Assembly: GCF_001583415.1 (NCBI RefSeq)
Contig: NZ_CP014475.1
Location: forward strand, 2,356,001 to 2,420,000
Direction of reading: 5' to 3'
Origin: Mycolicibacterium phlei
Lineage (GTDB): Bacteria; Actinomycetota; Actinomycetes; Mycobacteriales; Mycobacteriaceae
Length of the DNA: 64,000 nt
The first letter of the stretch is position 1, and each line of letters opens with the position of its first letter. Of this stretch, positions 10,169-18,964 are shown one piece after another. A model generated the notes under the pieces. That model had not been told where the DNA came from. It worked only from the letters and a program-made list of their open reading frames with translations, and made no database searches. A program made the position numbers and the translations under genes.

Positions 10169-10612
10169 TCAGTGCCAGTTCCAGACCTCGGGCTGGCTCG
10201 GCGGGTAGTTCATGCACACGTCGGTGGCGCGGGCGGACACACCCTTGTTGTTGAAGAAGATCTTCGCCCAGTTCGGCCACCGGAACGCCATCTGCTCGTA
10301 GTAGATGTCGGTCGCGATGTCCTCGGAGTACTGCCGGCGACCGGCGTAATCCATGGAGAAGAACCAGTAGATCCGGTCCCGGGCGCCCTGCTGCACGTCG
10401 GCCGGCTTGTTGTTGTAGTCGATCATGTAGCGCTCGTAGTACACCGGGTTGGTGTCGCGGACGGCGGCCATGTACTGATCGACCGTGCAGGTGGTCTTGA
10501 GCATCCGGTTCGGGATGGGGTAGTCGTCGGTCGCGTCGGCGGACGCCATGGCGGGCATGGTCATCGCCGCGCAGCCCAGGGTGGCCAACGCGATTGCGGC
10601 TTTACGGAACAC
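10169..10612 (-). CDS. DUF5078-like secreted protein
   Basis: The 147-residue protein starts at GTG 10612 behind AAGGAG. It has a signal peptide (FRKAAIALATLGCAAMTMPAMASA), then a mature domain rich in Tyr, Trp, Asp and Asn with two cysteines (KTTCTVDQY and TDVCMNY). The DATDDYPIPNRMLKTTCTVDQYMAA opening is what I recall for the mycobacterial DUF5078 family. It is the last gene of the mmpS-mmpL-DUF732 run, 13 bp after DUF732, so it is probably a periplasmic helper of the transporter. This role is inference from position. Confidence 0.75.
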   Translation of the reverse strand: MFRKAAIALATLGCAAMTMPAMASADATDDYPIPNRMLKTTCTVDQYMAAVRDTNPVYYERYMIDYNNKPADVQQGARDRIYWFFSMDYAGRRQYSEDIATDIYYEQMAFRWPNWAKIFFNNKGVSARATDVCMNYPPSQPEVWNWH

Positions 10613-10625
10613 TTTTCGACTCCTT

Positions 10626-10952
10626 CTAGCGCGCCTGGTCGAGGATCGGCAGCAGGTCGGGGCAGTAGAACCGCAGCGCCGCGGCCAGGAACTGCCAGGA
10701 CTGCTCGGTCGAGTTCTGGCTCTTGGGCAGCTGGTTCTGCACGAACTGCGCCGAGGCGAACGCGTCCTTGTCCACCCCGTTGCGCTGCCGCTTACACGCG
10801 ATCTTGCCGATCCAGGCGTTGTAGTCCTTCTGCCCGTAGATGCCGTAGGTGTGCAACTCGTTGGCGAAATCGGTGTCCGGGTCGGCCTGTGCAGGCGCGG
10901 CCAGGGCCAAAGCTGCTGCGGCAGTGGCAATTGCGACGATCAGCCGTTTCAT
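10626..10952 (-). CDS. DUF732 small secreted protein
   Basis: The 108-residue protein has an N-terminal signal ([23 protein letters not shown]) and a mature DUF732 domain: [15 protein letters not shown], a central IGKIACK cysteine and a closing RFYCPDLLP cysteine. DUF732 proteins are small, helical, exported mycobacterial proteins of unknown role. The ATG overlaps the stop of the upstream mmpL by 4 bp, which points to translational coupling and a job connected with that transporter. Confidence 0.85.
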   Translation of the reverse strand: MKRLIVAIATAAAALALAAPAQADPDTDFANELHTYGIYGQKDYNAWIGKIACKRQRNGVDKDAFASAQFVQNQLPKSQNSTEQSWQFLAAALRFYCPDLLPILDQAR

Positions 10953-13855
10953 GACTGGCTCCCTTCCGAACCGGACGGCGTCAACTGCTTGGGTGTCGGC
11001 CACGGCGACGGCACCGGTGTCTCGCGTACCCGCTGCGGCCACCAGAACCACTTGCCCATCAGCGCCGCGATCGACGGCGTCATGAACGCGCGGATGACCA
11101 GCGTGTCGAACAACAGGCCGAGGCCGATCGTGGTGCCGACCTGACCGATCACGGTCAGCTCGCTGACCGCCATCGACATCATCGTGAAGGCGAACACCAG
11201 GCCGGCGGAGGTCACCACCGAGCCGCTGCCGCCCATCGCCCGGATGATTCCGGTGCGTACGCCGGCGTGCAACTCCTCCTTGAGCCGCGAGACCAGCAGC
11301 AGGTTGTAGTCGGCGCCGACGGCCAACAGCACGATGACCGTCATCGCCATCACCATCCAGTGCAGTTCGATGCCCAGGATGTGTTGCCACAGAAGGACCG
11401 ACAGGCCGAACGAGGCGCCAAGCGACAGCACCACGGTGCCGACGATCACCGCCGCGGCCACCACGCTGCGGGTCAGCAGCAGCATGATCGTGAAGATCAG
11501 CGCCAGGGCCAGGATCGCGGCGATCATCAGGTCGTAGTTGTTGCCGTCGGCCATGTCCTTGTAGACCGCCGCGGTACCGGCCAGGTAGATCGTCGAGCCC
11601 TCCAGCGGGGTGCCCTTGATCGCCTCCTTGGCCGCGTTGCGGATCGCGTCGATGCGGGCGATGCCCTCCTCGGTCATCGGGTCGCCGTCGTGGGCGATGA
11701 TGAACCGCACCGCTTTTCCGTTGGGGGAGATGAAGTTCTCCATGCCCTTCTTGAAGTCCTCGTTGTCGAAGACCTCGGGCGGCAGGTAGAACGAGTCGTC
11801 GTTCATCGACGCGTCGAAGGCCTCGCCCATCGCGGTCGAGTTCTCCTGCATCGCCGCCATCTGATCCTGCAGACCCTTCTGCGATGCGTACATCGTCTGC
11901 ATCATCGTGCGCATCGTCTTCATGGTCTCGATCATCGACGGCATCAGCGTGACCATCTGCGGCATCAGCGCGTCGAGGCGCTCCATGTCCGGAATGATCT
12001 GCTGGATGTCGTCGGTCATCACGTCGATGCCGTCGAGGGTGTCGAACACCGACCGCATCGCCCAGCAGACCGGGATGTCGTAGCAGTGCGGTTCCCAGTA
12101 GAAGTAGTTGCGGATGGGCCGGAAGAAGTCGTCGAAATTGGCGATGCTGTCCCGCATGTCGGCGACATCGTCGGTCATGGTCTTCATCTTCACGACCATC
12201 TCGTGGGTGACGCCGGCCATCTCCTCGGTGAGGCGCGACATCTTCTCCATGCTCGTGATGGTCTTCTCCATCTCGGCGACCTGGACGAGCATGTCTTCCA
12301 TCCGGTCCTGCAGGTACTTCTGGTTCAGCTGCTGGGTGGTGCCCTGCATGCTGATCAGGAACGGGATCGAGGTGTGCTCGATCGGCTTACCGTCGGGGCG
12401 GGTGATCGACTGCACCCGCGAGATGCCGGGCACCCGGAAGATGGCCTTGGCGATCTTGTCGATCACCAGGAAGTCCGTGGAGTTGCGCAGATCGTGGTCG
12501 CTTTCGACCATCAGCAGCTCGGGGTTCATCCGGGCCTGCGAGAAGTGCCGGTCGGCGGCGGCGTAACCCTCGTTGGCCGGCAGATCCGGCGGCAGGTAGT
12601 TGCGGTCGTTGTAGTTGGTGCGGTAGCCCGGCAGCACCAGCAGGCCCACCAGCGACAGCGCGATCGTCGCCACCAGGATCGGGCCGGGCCAGCGCACGAT
12701 GGCCGCGCCGATCTTGCGCCACCCGCGCACCCGCATCGCCCGCTTCGGGTCCAGCGTCCTGCCGAACCTGGAGGCGACGGTGATGATCGCCGGACCCAGG
12801 GTCAGCGACGCGACCACACCGGTGACGATGCCGACGGCCAGCGGCACGCCCATGGTCTGGAAGTACGGCAGCCGGGTGAACGTCAGGCAGAACAGCGCGC
12901 CGGCGATCGTCATGCCCGAGCCGAGCACCACGTGCGCGGTGCCGTGGAACATCGTGTAGTAGGCGTCCTCTTTGGACTCGCCGGCGCCGCGGGCCTCCTG
13001 GTAGCGCCCGATGAGGAAGATCGCGTAGTCGGTGCCCGCCGCGATGGCCAGGGTGACCAGCAGGCTGCTGGCGAACGGGGTCAGGCCGATGATCTCGTGG
13101 TAGCCGAGGAACGCCACCATGCCGCGGGTGGCCGACAGCTGCAGCACCACCATCAGCAGCGTGAGGATCGTCGTGACGATGGAGCGGTAGATCAGCAGCA
13201 GCATCACGATGATCACGGCGAAGGTGAGCGCCTCGATCACCCGGATGCTGCGGTCGCTGGCGATGTGCTGGTCGGCGGCCAGTGCGGCCGGGCCGGTGAC
13301 GTAGACCTTGACGCCCGGCGGCGGTTGCATGCCGGCGACGAGGTCCTGGACGGCCTCGACGGACTCGTTGGCCAGCGCCTCACCCTGGTTACCGGACAGG
13401 TAGACCTGGACGTAGACGGCCATCCCATCGGAGCTCTGCGCACCGGAGGCGGTGAGCGGGTCGCTCCAGAAGTCCTGCACGCTCTGGACGTGCTTGGTGT
13501 CGGCCTCCAGCTTGGCGACCATCTCGCCGTAGAAGGCGCGGGTGTCGTCGCCGAGGGGTTTGTCGCCCTCGATGACGATCATCGCCGAGCTGTCGGAGTC
13601 GTACTCCTCGAAGACCGTGCCGACGCGCTTCATCGCGATCATCGACGGCGCGAAGTCGGGGCTCTGCGAGACCGCGCGCATCTGGCCGACCTCTTCGAGC
13701 GTCGGCACCGTGGTGTTGAGGATCGCGATCAGCGCGACCCAGACGATGATGATGGGTATCGCCAGGGCGCGGATGGTGCGCGGAATGAAGGGTCGCAGCG
13801 GCTGGCCGACAGCGGGGATGGTGTCGGTGGGTGCGTCGTTGGCTGCCGCACTCAT
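10949..13855 (-). CDS. MmpL-family RND transporter (MmpS-coupled)
   Basis: The 968-residue protein has the MmpL4/MmpL5 group plan. The first membrane block carries [15 protein letters not shown] and the second carries [16 protein letters not shown], the two Asp-Tyr proton-relay pairs. The second periplasmic loop includes a Met-rich, coiled-coil-like stretch (about residues 500-680) and [11 protein letters not shown]. Much of it is near-identical to the MmpL at 5425-8304, implying duplication. It overlaps mmpS by 4 bp upstream and DUF732 by 4 bp downstream, so all are one translationally coupled operon. MmpS4/L4 and MmpS5/L5 export siderophores or lipids in known species; the cargo here is unknown. 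Confidence 0.94.
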   Translation of the reverse strand: MSAAANDAPTDTIPAVGQPLRPFIPRTIRALAIPIIIVWVALIAILNTTVPTLEEVGQMRAVSQSPDFAPSMIAMKRVGTVFEEYDSDSSAMIVIEGDKPLGDDTRAFYGEMVAKLEADTKHVQSVQDFWSDPLTASGAQSSDGMAVYVQVYLSGNQGEALANESVEAVQDLVAGMQPPPGVKVYVTGPAALAADQHIASDRSIRVIEALTFAVIIVMLLLIYRSIVTTILTLLMVVLQLSATRGMVAFLGYHEIIGLTPFASSLLVTLAIAAGTDYAIFLIGRYQEARGAGESKEDAYYTMFHGTAHVVLGSGMTIAGALFCLTFTRLPYFQTMGVPLAVGIVTGVVASLTLGPAIITVASRFGRTLDPKRAMRVRGWRKIGAAIVRWPGPILVATIALSLVGLLVLPGYRTNYNDRNYLPPDLPANEGYAAADRHFSQARMNPELLMVESDHDLRNSTDFLVIDKIAKAIFRVPGISRVQSITRPDGKPIEHTSIPFLISMQGTTQQLNQKYLQDRMEDMLVQVAEMEKTITSMEKMSRLTEEMAGVTHEMVVKMKTMTDDVADMRDSIANFDDFFRPIRNYFYWEPHCYDIPVCWAMRSVFDTLDGIDVMTDDIQQIIPDMERLDALMPQMVTLMPSMIETMKTMRTMMQTMYASQKGLQDQMAAMQENSTAMGEAFDASMNDDSFYLPPEVFDNEDFKKGMENFISPNGKAVRFIIAHDGDPMTEEGIARIDAIRNAAKEAIKGTPLEGSTIYLAGTAAVYKDMADGNNYDLMIAAILALALIFTIMLLLTRSVVAAAVIVGTVVLSLGASFGLSVLLWQHILGIELHWMVMAMTVIVLLAVGADYNLLLVSRLKEELHAGVRTGIIRAMGGSGSVVTSAGLVFAFTMMSMAVSELTVIGQVGTTIGLGLLFDTLVIRAFMTPSIAALMGKWFWWPQRVRETPVPSPWPTPKQLTPSGSEGSQS

Positions 13856-14280
13856 GCGGATTTCACATAGCAGAAGGTCTGAGCGTTCACGCCGGTGGAG
13901 GTTCTCTCATCCTTGACCTCGTCATCGACGGTGATCCGGCACGTGATGCTGTCGCCGTCGCCCTGGGCGACGATGTTCGGCGCGGCGGAGGGGGCGGTGG
14001 TCTCCAGCACCAGCGTCCACGGCAGCGCGGCGCCGTCGACGCGCTGGGGCTTGGCGTCGAGGTCCAGATAGTTGATGTCGGCGTAGCTGCCGGTCCCGAA
14101 GATCTCGTACTTGACCACCTTCGGATCAAACGGCTCGGGATCCTCGGCGAACACGATGGGGGTGACGATGACGCCCTCGGAACCGAAGAAGGTGCGGATG
14201 CGGCTGACGGTGAAGCCGGCGACTGCCACGACAGCGATGATGACGAGAGGAATCCAGGCCTTCTTTGCGAGTCGCAGCAT
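13852..14280 (-). CDS. MmpS-family accessory protein
   Basis: The 142-residue protein is a short cytoplasmic start, one helix ([21 protein letters not shown]), and a periplasmic beta-sandwich with [34 protein letters not shown] and two cysteines (SITCRI and QTFCYVK). This is the pattern of MmpS4/MmpS5. MmpS proteins partner with the MmpL encoded next to them during export. Its ATG opens the operon, and AGGAG lies just before it. The mmpL start overlaps its stop. Confidence 0.93.
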   Translation of the reverse strand: MLRLAKKAWIPLVIIAVVAVAGFTVSRIRTFFGSEGVIVTPIVFAEDPEPFDPKVVKYEIFGTGSYADINYLDLDAKPQRVDGAALPWTLVLETTAPSAAPNIVAQGDGDSITCRITVDDEVKDERTSTGVNAQTFCYVKSA

Positions 14281-14351
14281 CAGTCTCCTCGCTTCATGCC
14301 GGTCATATTCCGCCTTCAGTCGTTGTACCGATTCGATGACGATGTGTAACT

Positions 14352-14370
14352 AACTTAGTCCATATAAGTT
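14352..14370. promoter_or_regulatory. Operator-like inverted repeat upstream of mmpS
   Basis: AACTTAGTCCATATAAGTT has perfect 6-bp arms around 7 bp, about 70 bp before the mmpS start, in the only AT-rich patch of the region. It could bind the TetR encoded next door, or overlap the operon promoter. It shares CTTAGTCC with the site before the other mmpL. Confidence 0.35.
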
Positions 14371-14457
14371 CTCATCCGGGCCAACGCTAACTCAAGTCTG
14401 CGTGTGGCTGGTCACGGCCCGTCCGCTGGTGTGGCCGAGATCACCGCCCGGCCGCGG

Positions 14458-15054
14458 TCATTCCGGGGTCGGCCAAGCGGGCTCGAAGCGGGCGAGGTAA
14501 CGCTGGATGAAGGCCTCCACCTCGTCGTGTCCCCGGGTGATGCCCAGACCGCGTTCGAGGAGCAGGATGCGAGCCAGGCTCGACACGATCATAGACATCA
14601 CGACCGGCGGATACTCCTCGGTATTGATGTCGTGTGCGGCCATCGTGGCGGCCACCGCCGCCTCCTCGGCGGCCGCGAACCGCTCGGCGTAGTCGGCGAT
14701 CTCGCTGCGGATGGCCTTGCGGTGGTTGGCCAGGGCGATGAACTCCATGAACAGTCGCGCGCCGTGGGTGCTGTTGAGCCGCCACAGCGCGTGCAGGGGG
14801 CGGCCGGTGGCCAGTGCTTCCCGCTGCCGGGCGAGGTTGGCCTCGGCGCCCTCGCGCAGGACGGCCAGATAGAGGTCGTCCATGGTCGGGAAGTAGTAGT
14901 GCACCAGCGCGGGGCGCACACCCGCTCGGCCGGCGATCCGGCGCGATGTCGCCGCCGCGTAGCCCTCCTCGAGCATGACCTGCGCGGTCGCCTCGATCAG
15001 CGCGGCGCGTGTCCCCGTTTCCCTTGACCCCTGGTCATCGGGGCTGCTAGACAT
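14458..15054 (-). CDS. TetR-family transcriptional regulator
   Basis: The 198-residue protein has an N-terminal helix-turn-helix (about residues 12-60: RAALIEATAQVMLEEGYAAA, TSRRIAGRAGVRPALVHYYF), the standard TetR signature, followed by a helical ligand domain. It is transcribed away from the SDR-P450 genes, and a perfect 20-bp palindrome sits between its ATG (15054) and the SDR start. It should repress that divergent unit and itself. It also lies directly upstream of mmpS on the same strand (178 bp gap), so control of the mmpS operon is possible too. The ligand is unknown. Confidence 0.88.
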   Translation of the reverse strand: MSSSPDDQGSRETGTRAALIEATAQVMLEEGYAAATSRRIAGRAGVRPALVHYYFPTMDDLYLAVLREGAEANLARQREALATGRPLHALWRLNSTHGARLFMEFIALANHRKAIRSEIADYAERFAAAEEAAVAATMAAHDINTEEYPPVVMSMIVSSLARILLLERGLGITRGHDEVEAFIQRYLARFEPAWPTPE

Positions 15055-15068
15055 GGCGCCAGCATAGA

Positions 15069-15088
15069 TGTTGGGCGATCGCCCAACA
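15069..15088. promoter_or_regulatory. Perfect 20-bp palindrome, probable TetR operator
   Basis: TGTTGGGCGATCGCCCAACA is its own exact reverse complement. It lies 14 bp from the TetR start and 18 bp from the SDR GTG, the usual spot for an operator serving both genes. Confidence 0.75.
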
Positions 15089-15106
15089 GTGGAGGGAGCG
15101 ACGCCT

Positions 15107-15943
15107 GTGACGGGTCGGGTAGCCGGCAAGGTCGCGTTCATCACCGGTGCGGCCCGGGGTCAGGGCCGCAGCCATGCGGTGCGGCTGGCGGAGGAGGGCG
15201 CCGACATCATCGCCGTCGACATCTGTCGCGGCTTCCCGGACTCGACCGCGCCGCCGGCCACTCCCGACGATCTGGCCGAGACCGCGGACATGGTCAAGAA
15301 CCTGGGGCGGCGCATCGTCACCGCCGAGGTCGACGTGCGTGACTTCGACGCGCTCAAGGCCGCCGTCGACAGCGGCGTGGAGCAACTCGGCCGGCTGGAC
15401 ATCGTGGTGGCCAACGCCGGGATCGGCACCAGCGGCGTCAAGCTGCACAAGATGGCCGAGGACCGGTTCGACGAGACCATCGACGTCAACCTCGGCGGTG
15501 TGTGGAAGACGGTCAAGGCCGCCGTTCCGCACCTGCTCGCCGGCGGGCGCGGCGGCTCGATCATCCTCACCAGCTCCGTCGGCGGCAGCAAGGCCTATCC
15601 GCAGGTCGGCCACTACATCGCCGCCAAGCACGGGGTGGTCGGGCTGATGCGGACCTTCGCCGTCGAACTGGGACAGCACTCGGTCCGGGTCAACAGCGTG
15701 CACCCGACCCACGTGTGCACGCCGCTGCTGATGAACGACGAGACCTACCGGATGTTCCGGCCCGACCTGGACAATCCGGGTCCCGACGACCTGGCGCCGA
15801 TCTGCCAGTCCTTCCACTTCCTGCCCATCCCGTGGGTGGAGCCCGTCGACATCAGCAACGCCGTGCTGTTCCTGGCCTCCGACGAGGCCCGCTACATCAC
15901 CGGCGTCCCGCTGCCCGTCGACGCGGGCAGCCTTCTGAAGTAA
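15107..15943 (+). CDS. Mycofactocin-coupled SDR oxidoreductase
   Basis: The 278-residue SDR opens VTGRVAGKVAFITGAARGQG, with the Rossmann TGxxxGxG motif. It has the family's insert after beta-strand 2 (VDICRGFPDSTAPPATPDDLAETADMV), which is the mark of the mycofactocin-dependent SDR subfamily with non-exchangeable NAD. The NAG motif (VVANAGIG) and the catalytic Ser plus YIAAK tetrad are present. Such enzymes oxidise alcohols and pass electrons to mycofactocin. GTG 15107 follows GGAGGG; an upstream ATG at 15068 lies inside the palindrome and is less likely. It pairs with the next P450: hydroxylation then alcohol oxidation is a sensible order. The substrate is unknown. Confidence 0.9.
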   Translation: MTGRVAGKVAFITGAARGQGRSHAVRLAEEGADIIAVDICRGFPDSTAPPATPDDLAETADMVKNLGRRIVTAEVDVRDFDALKAAVDSGVEQLGRLDIVVANAGIGTSGVKLHKMAEDRFDETIDVNLGGVWKTVKAAVPHLLAGGRGGSIILTSSVGGSKAYPQVGHYIAAKHGVVGLMRTFAVELGQHSVRVNSVHPTHVCTPLLMNDETYRMFRPDLDNPGPDDLAPICQSFHFLPIPWVEPVDISNAVLFLASDEARYITGVPLPVDAGSLLK

Positions 15944-15967
15944 GCCTTCTGAGGTCAGAGGAGTCGC

Positions 15968-17176
15968 ATGACCGCCGTGGACGAGGTGGAAGAGAAGGTC
16001 TACTACGACCCGTACCGCGTCGACATCGTCGCCGACCCGTACCCGATCTACGAGCGGCTGCGCGAGGAGGCGCCGCTCTACTACAACGAGCAGTACAACT
16101 TCTGGGCGCTGTCGCGCTTCGAGGACGTCGAGCGGGCGCTGCTGGACTGGCAGACCTTCTCCAACAGCCGCAGCGACATCCTCGAGCTCATCCAGTCCAG
16201 CTTCGACATGCCGCAGGGCGTGATGATGTTCCAGGACCCGCCCGTGCACACCCGGCTGCGCGGACTGATGTCGCGGGTGTTCACACCCCGGCGGATGGCC
16301 GAGATCGAGGACCAGATCCGCCGCTACTGCATCAACTGCCTGGACCCGCTGGTCGGCGCCGACCGGTTCGACATCATCGCCGAGCTGGCCGCGATGATGC
16401 CGATGCGGGTCATCGGGATGCTGCTCGGCATCCCGGAGTCCGACCAGGTGCAGGTGCGCGACCAGAACGACGCCAACCTGCGCACCAAGCCGGGCGAGCC
16501 GATGAAGGTCAAGCGGGCCGACAAGATCGCCGACGGCAGCATCTACGCCGAGTACGTCGACTGGCGCGCCAAGAACCCATCCGACGACCTGATGACCGCG
16601 CTGCTCAACATCGAGTTCGAGGACGAGGACGGGGTGACCCGCAAGCTCACCCGCGATGAGGTGCTGCACTACACGCAGGTGGTCGCGGGGGCGGGCAACG
16701 AGACCACCGGCCGGCTGATCGGCTGGCTGGCCAAGGTGCTCGCCGAACATCCCGACCAGCGCCGCGAGGTCGTCGAGGACCGTTCGCTGGTGCCGCGGGT
16801 GGTCGACGAGACGCTGCGCTTCGAACCCACCGGCCACAACGTCGCGCGCCTGGTCGCCCGCGACTACGAGGCCTACGGTCAGACGGTGCCCGCGGGCAGC
16901 GCGATGCTGCTGATGTTCGGGTCGGCCAACCGCGATCCGCGGCGCTACGAGAACCCCGACGTCTTCGACATCCGGCGAAACAACATCAGCCACATCACGT
17001 TCGGCAAGGGCGTGCACTACTGCCTGGGCGCCAACCTCGCGCGGTTGGAGGGTCGGGTGGCGCTGGAGGAGATCCTCAACCGCTGGCCCGAGTGGGACGT
17101 CGACATGACGACCGCCAAGCTGGCGCCGACGTCGACGGTGCGCGGCTGGGAGCGGCTGGAGGTCGTGCTGCCGTAA
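15968..17176 (+). CDS. Cytochrome P450 (first of two)
   Basis: The 402-residue soluble bacterial P450 has an I-helix VAGAGNETTGRLIGW, an ExxR in DETLRFEP, and the heme loop FGKGVHYCLG with the iron-ligating cysteine near residue 352. The length is typical. It lies 24 bp after the mycofactocin SDR and should be in the same TetR-controlled unit. It needs a ferredoxin and a reductase, neither of which is in this unit. Hydroxylation of a hydrophobic substrate is the family role; the CYP subfamily cannot be fixed by eye. Confidence 0.93.
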   Translation: MTAVDEVEEKVYYDPYRVDIVADPYPIYERLREEAPLYYNEQYNFWALSRFEDVERALLDWQTFSNSRSDILELIQSSFDMPQGVMMFQDPPVHTRLRGLMSRVFTPRRMAEIEDQIRRYCINCLDPLVGADRFDIIAELAAMMPMRVIGMLLGIPESDQVQVRDQNDANLRTKPGEPMKVKRADKIADGSIYAEYVDWRAKNPSDDLMTALLNIEFEDEDGVTRKLTRDEVLHYTQVVAGAGNETTGRLIGWLAKVLAEHPDQRREVVEDRSLVPRVVDETLRFEPTGHNVARLVARDYEAYGQTVPAGSAMLLMFGSANRDPRRYENPDVFDIRRNNISHITFGKGVHYCLGANLARLEGRVALEEILNRWPEWDVDMTTAKLAPTSTVRGWERLEVVLP

Positions 17177-17225
17177 TCGGGCCGTTCGCCGTTTGCCGCG
17201 ACCCGATTCGGGGCACGCTCGACAG

Positions 17226-17459
17226 ATGAGCACGAAGCTTCGTCGCGGGCTGGTGGCCGTCGCCGCGGCTGCGCCGCTGGCCCTGTCCCTGCTGATGGCG
17301 CCGTCGGCCGCCGCGCAGCCCCTCAACTGCCCGGGCGGCTGGTGGGACCCGGTCGAGAACGTCTGCCGCGGGCCGGTCGCTACGGTTCCGCTGAACTGTC
17401 CGCCGGGCGAGTACTGGCACCCGATCAAGAACGTGTGCCGCCCGCTCGGCCAGTACTGA
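17226..17459 (+). CDS. Small secreted protein with two cysteine repeats
   Basis: The 77-residue product has a Sec signal peptide (to about residue 32, ending PSAAAQ). The mature part is two copies of one motif: LNCPGGWWDPVENVCR and LNCPPGEYWHPIKNVCR, with conserved C-P-G-x-W-x-P-x-x-N-x-C spacing. Each copy can form one disulfide. I know no function. It sits 49 bp after the P450 on the same strand and may be co-transcribed or independent. Confidence 0.75.
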   Translation: MSTKLRRGLVAVAAAAPLALSLLMAPSAAAQPLNCPGGWWDPVENVCRGPVATVPLNCPPGEYWHPIKNVCRPLGQY

Positions 17460-17503
17460 TCCGGTGCGCCGCTGAGTCCTTCCGGGCCTGCGGTTGTGTC
17501 CGT

Positions 17504-17522
17504 CTATCTTTACTATTTTAGG
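17504..17522. promoter_or_regulatory. Shared operator-like site 1 (before Rieske ferredoxin)
   Basis: CTATCTTTACTATTTTAGG lies 42 bp before the ferredoxin ATG in an AT-rich patch. Its reverse complement matches 18 of 19 bases at 25268-25286, between the second P450 and the Rieske oxygenase. The same regulator probably binds both. Confidence 0.65.
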
Positions 17523-17564
17523 TAGTCTTGGTCATCCGGACCGTATCCGGACCGAGGAGACGGG

Positions 17565-17921
17565 ATGCAGCGCAGACCGGTGTGCGCCATCGAGGAGCTA
17601 CCGCCCGGCAGCATGAAGCTGGTGACCGCCGGCGCGTTCGGGGTCGGCGTCTACAACATCGGCGGCGCGCTGTACGCGATCGCCAACTACTGCTCGCACG
17701 AGGGCGCCCCGCTGTGCGAGGGATACGTCAGGGGCACAACGGAATACGATCCGAGCCGACCCGACGGGATCCGGCACGTGCGCGAAGGCCGGATCGTGCG
17801 CTGCCCGTGGCACCAGTGGGAGTTCGACATCACCACCGGGGTCAACGTCGCCGACCCGACAAAGCGGGTGCGCACCTACCGGGTCGAGGTCGACGACGGG
17901 CAGGTGTACCTGACCGCATGA
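17565..17921 (+). CDS. Rieske [2Fe-2S] ferredoxin-type protein
   Basis: The 118-residue protein holds a complete Rieske cluster site: CSHEGAPLCEG gives the first Cys-x-His pair and CPWHQWEFD gives the second Cys-x2-His pair. It has no catalytic domain, so it should carry electrons for an oxygenase, perhaps the Rieske oxygenase at 25337, whose promoter shares the same operator motif. Its stop overlaps the next ATG (ATGA), so it is translated with the amidohydrolases. The ATG at 17565 follows GAGGAGACGGG. Confidence 0.88.
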   Translation: MQRRPVCAIEELPPGSMKLVTAGAFGVGVYNIGGALYAIANYCSHEGAPLCEGYVRGTTEYDPSRPDGIRHVREGRIVRCPWHQWEFDITTGVNVADPTKRVRTYRVEVDDGQVYLTA

Positions 17922-18964
17922 CCGTCATCGATGCCTCGGTGCAGCCGCACTTCCGCTACAACGCCGAGATCCGCCGCTACCTCGCCGAACCGCACAAGCT
18001 GCGGGCGATCCCCGACGTCGAGTCGCAGTGGTACCAGGCCCCCGGCGGCGACTACCGCGCCGACCTCTACGCCCACGGATATCCGTGGTCCGACCCCGAG
18101 ACGGTGGCGGCGCACCTGTTCGACGAGGCCGGCGTCGACATCGCGATCCTGAACCCGCTGACCCGCGGCAACATCGCCGACTACCTGCTCAACAGCCGGA
18201 TCTGCGCGGCGGTCAACGACTGGCTGCTCGACCGCTGGCTCGAACCCGACCGCACCGGCCGCTTCCGCGGCACCATCCGCGTCAACCCCGAGGACGTGCG
18301 CGGCGCGGTCGCTGAGATCGAGCGGCTGGCCGCCCACCCGAGGATGGTGCAAATCGGCGTCCCCCTGCAGTCGCGCGAGCCCTACGGCAAACCGGTGTTC
18401 GGGCCGATCTGGGAGGCCGCCGCCGCGCACGGGCTCCCGGTGGTCGTGCACATCAACGGAGGCAACGGCGTCGACTACCCGCCGACGTTCGCCGGGCACG
18501 CCCACACCTATCCCGGATACGCGTCGTTCATGCCGCTCAACGGGTTCGTCCACCTCGCGACGCTGATCATCGAGGGCACCTTCGGGCGCCACCCGGGACT
18601 GCGGTTCGTCTTCGCCGACGGCGGATACGACATCCTGACCCCGCTGATGTGGCGGCTCGACACGTTCTGGATGTCGATGCGCGACCAGACTCCGTGGGTG
18701 GACCGCTATCCCAGCGAGTACCTGCGCGACCACGTCCGGTTCTGCTCGTCGGCGTTCGACGGGCCCACCGATGCGGCGCTGACCGAGCGCTGGATGGACT
18801 TTACCGACAAGGCGGATCTGGTGATGTACGGCTCGCACTACCCGCACTGGTCGAGCACCCCACCGGCGGAGGTGGCGCGGGGACTCAACGAGATACAGCG
18901 GGAAAAGGTGCTGTGGCGCAACGCAGGTGCGCTCTACGGGTTGACGAACGAGGTGGCGGTATGA
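17918..18964 (+). CDS. Amidohydrolase-family protein with altered metal site
   Basis: The 348-residue protein belongs to the ACMSD/COG2159 TIM-barrel amidohydrolases, which are often aromatic or CoA-pathway decarboxylases. Key residues differ. Where the coupled paralogue has DTDVHP, this one has DASVQP (Ser7 and Gln9 in place of Asp and His). Where the family has SDYPH, it has SHYPH (His307 in place of Asp). The barrel His in VVVHINGG (about 178) and the NAGALYGL end are kept. It may have changed chemistry or be a non-catalytic partner of the next gene. Start and stop overlap both neighbours by 4 bp. Confidence 0.85.
   Translation: MTVIDASVQPHFRYNAEIRRYLAEPHKLRAIPDVESQWYQAPGGDYRADLYAHGYPWSDPETVAAHLFDEAGVDIAILNPLTRGNIADYLLNSRICAAVNDWLLDRWLEPDRTGRFRGTIRVNPEDVRGAVAEIERLAAHPRMVQIGVPLQSREPYGKPVFGPIWEAAAAHGLPVVVHINGGNGVDYPPTFAGHAHTYPGYASFMPLNGFVHLATLIIEGTFGRHPGLRFVFADGGYDILTPLMWRLDTFWMSMRDQTPWVDRYPSEYLRDHVRFCSSAFDGPTDAALTERWMDFTDKADLVMYGSHYPHWSSTPPAEVARGLNEIQREKVLWRNAGALYGLTNEVAV

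Noticed and set aside
11267..13870. 867-residue plus-strand open frame opposite mmpL
   Set aside because: It is His/Arg/Asp/Gly-rich low complexity, mirrors the mmpL codons, and has no recognised domain.
5425..14280. Glycopeptidolipid (GPL) locus with mmpS4-mmpL4a-mmpL4b
   Set aside because: No mps, mbtH or gap gene is present, and the two mmpL genes are separated by DUF732, DUF5078 and DUF7159 genes.
15047..17428. 793-residue minus-strand open frame opposite the SDR and P450 genes
   Set aside because: Composition is Arg/Val/Gly/His-rich with no fold or motif; the opposite strand encodes two complete, motif-bearing enzymes. It is a GC-driven shadow.
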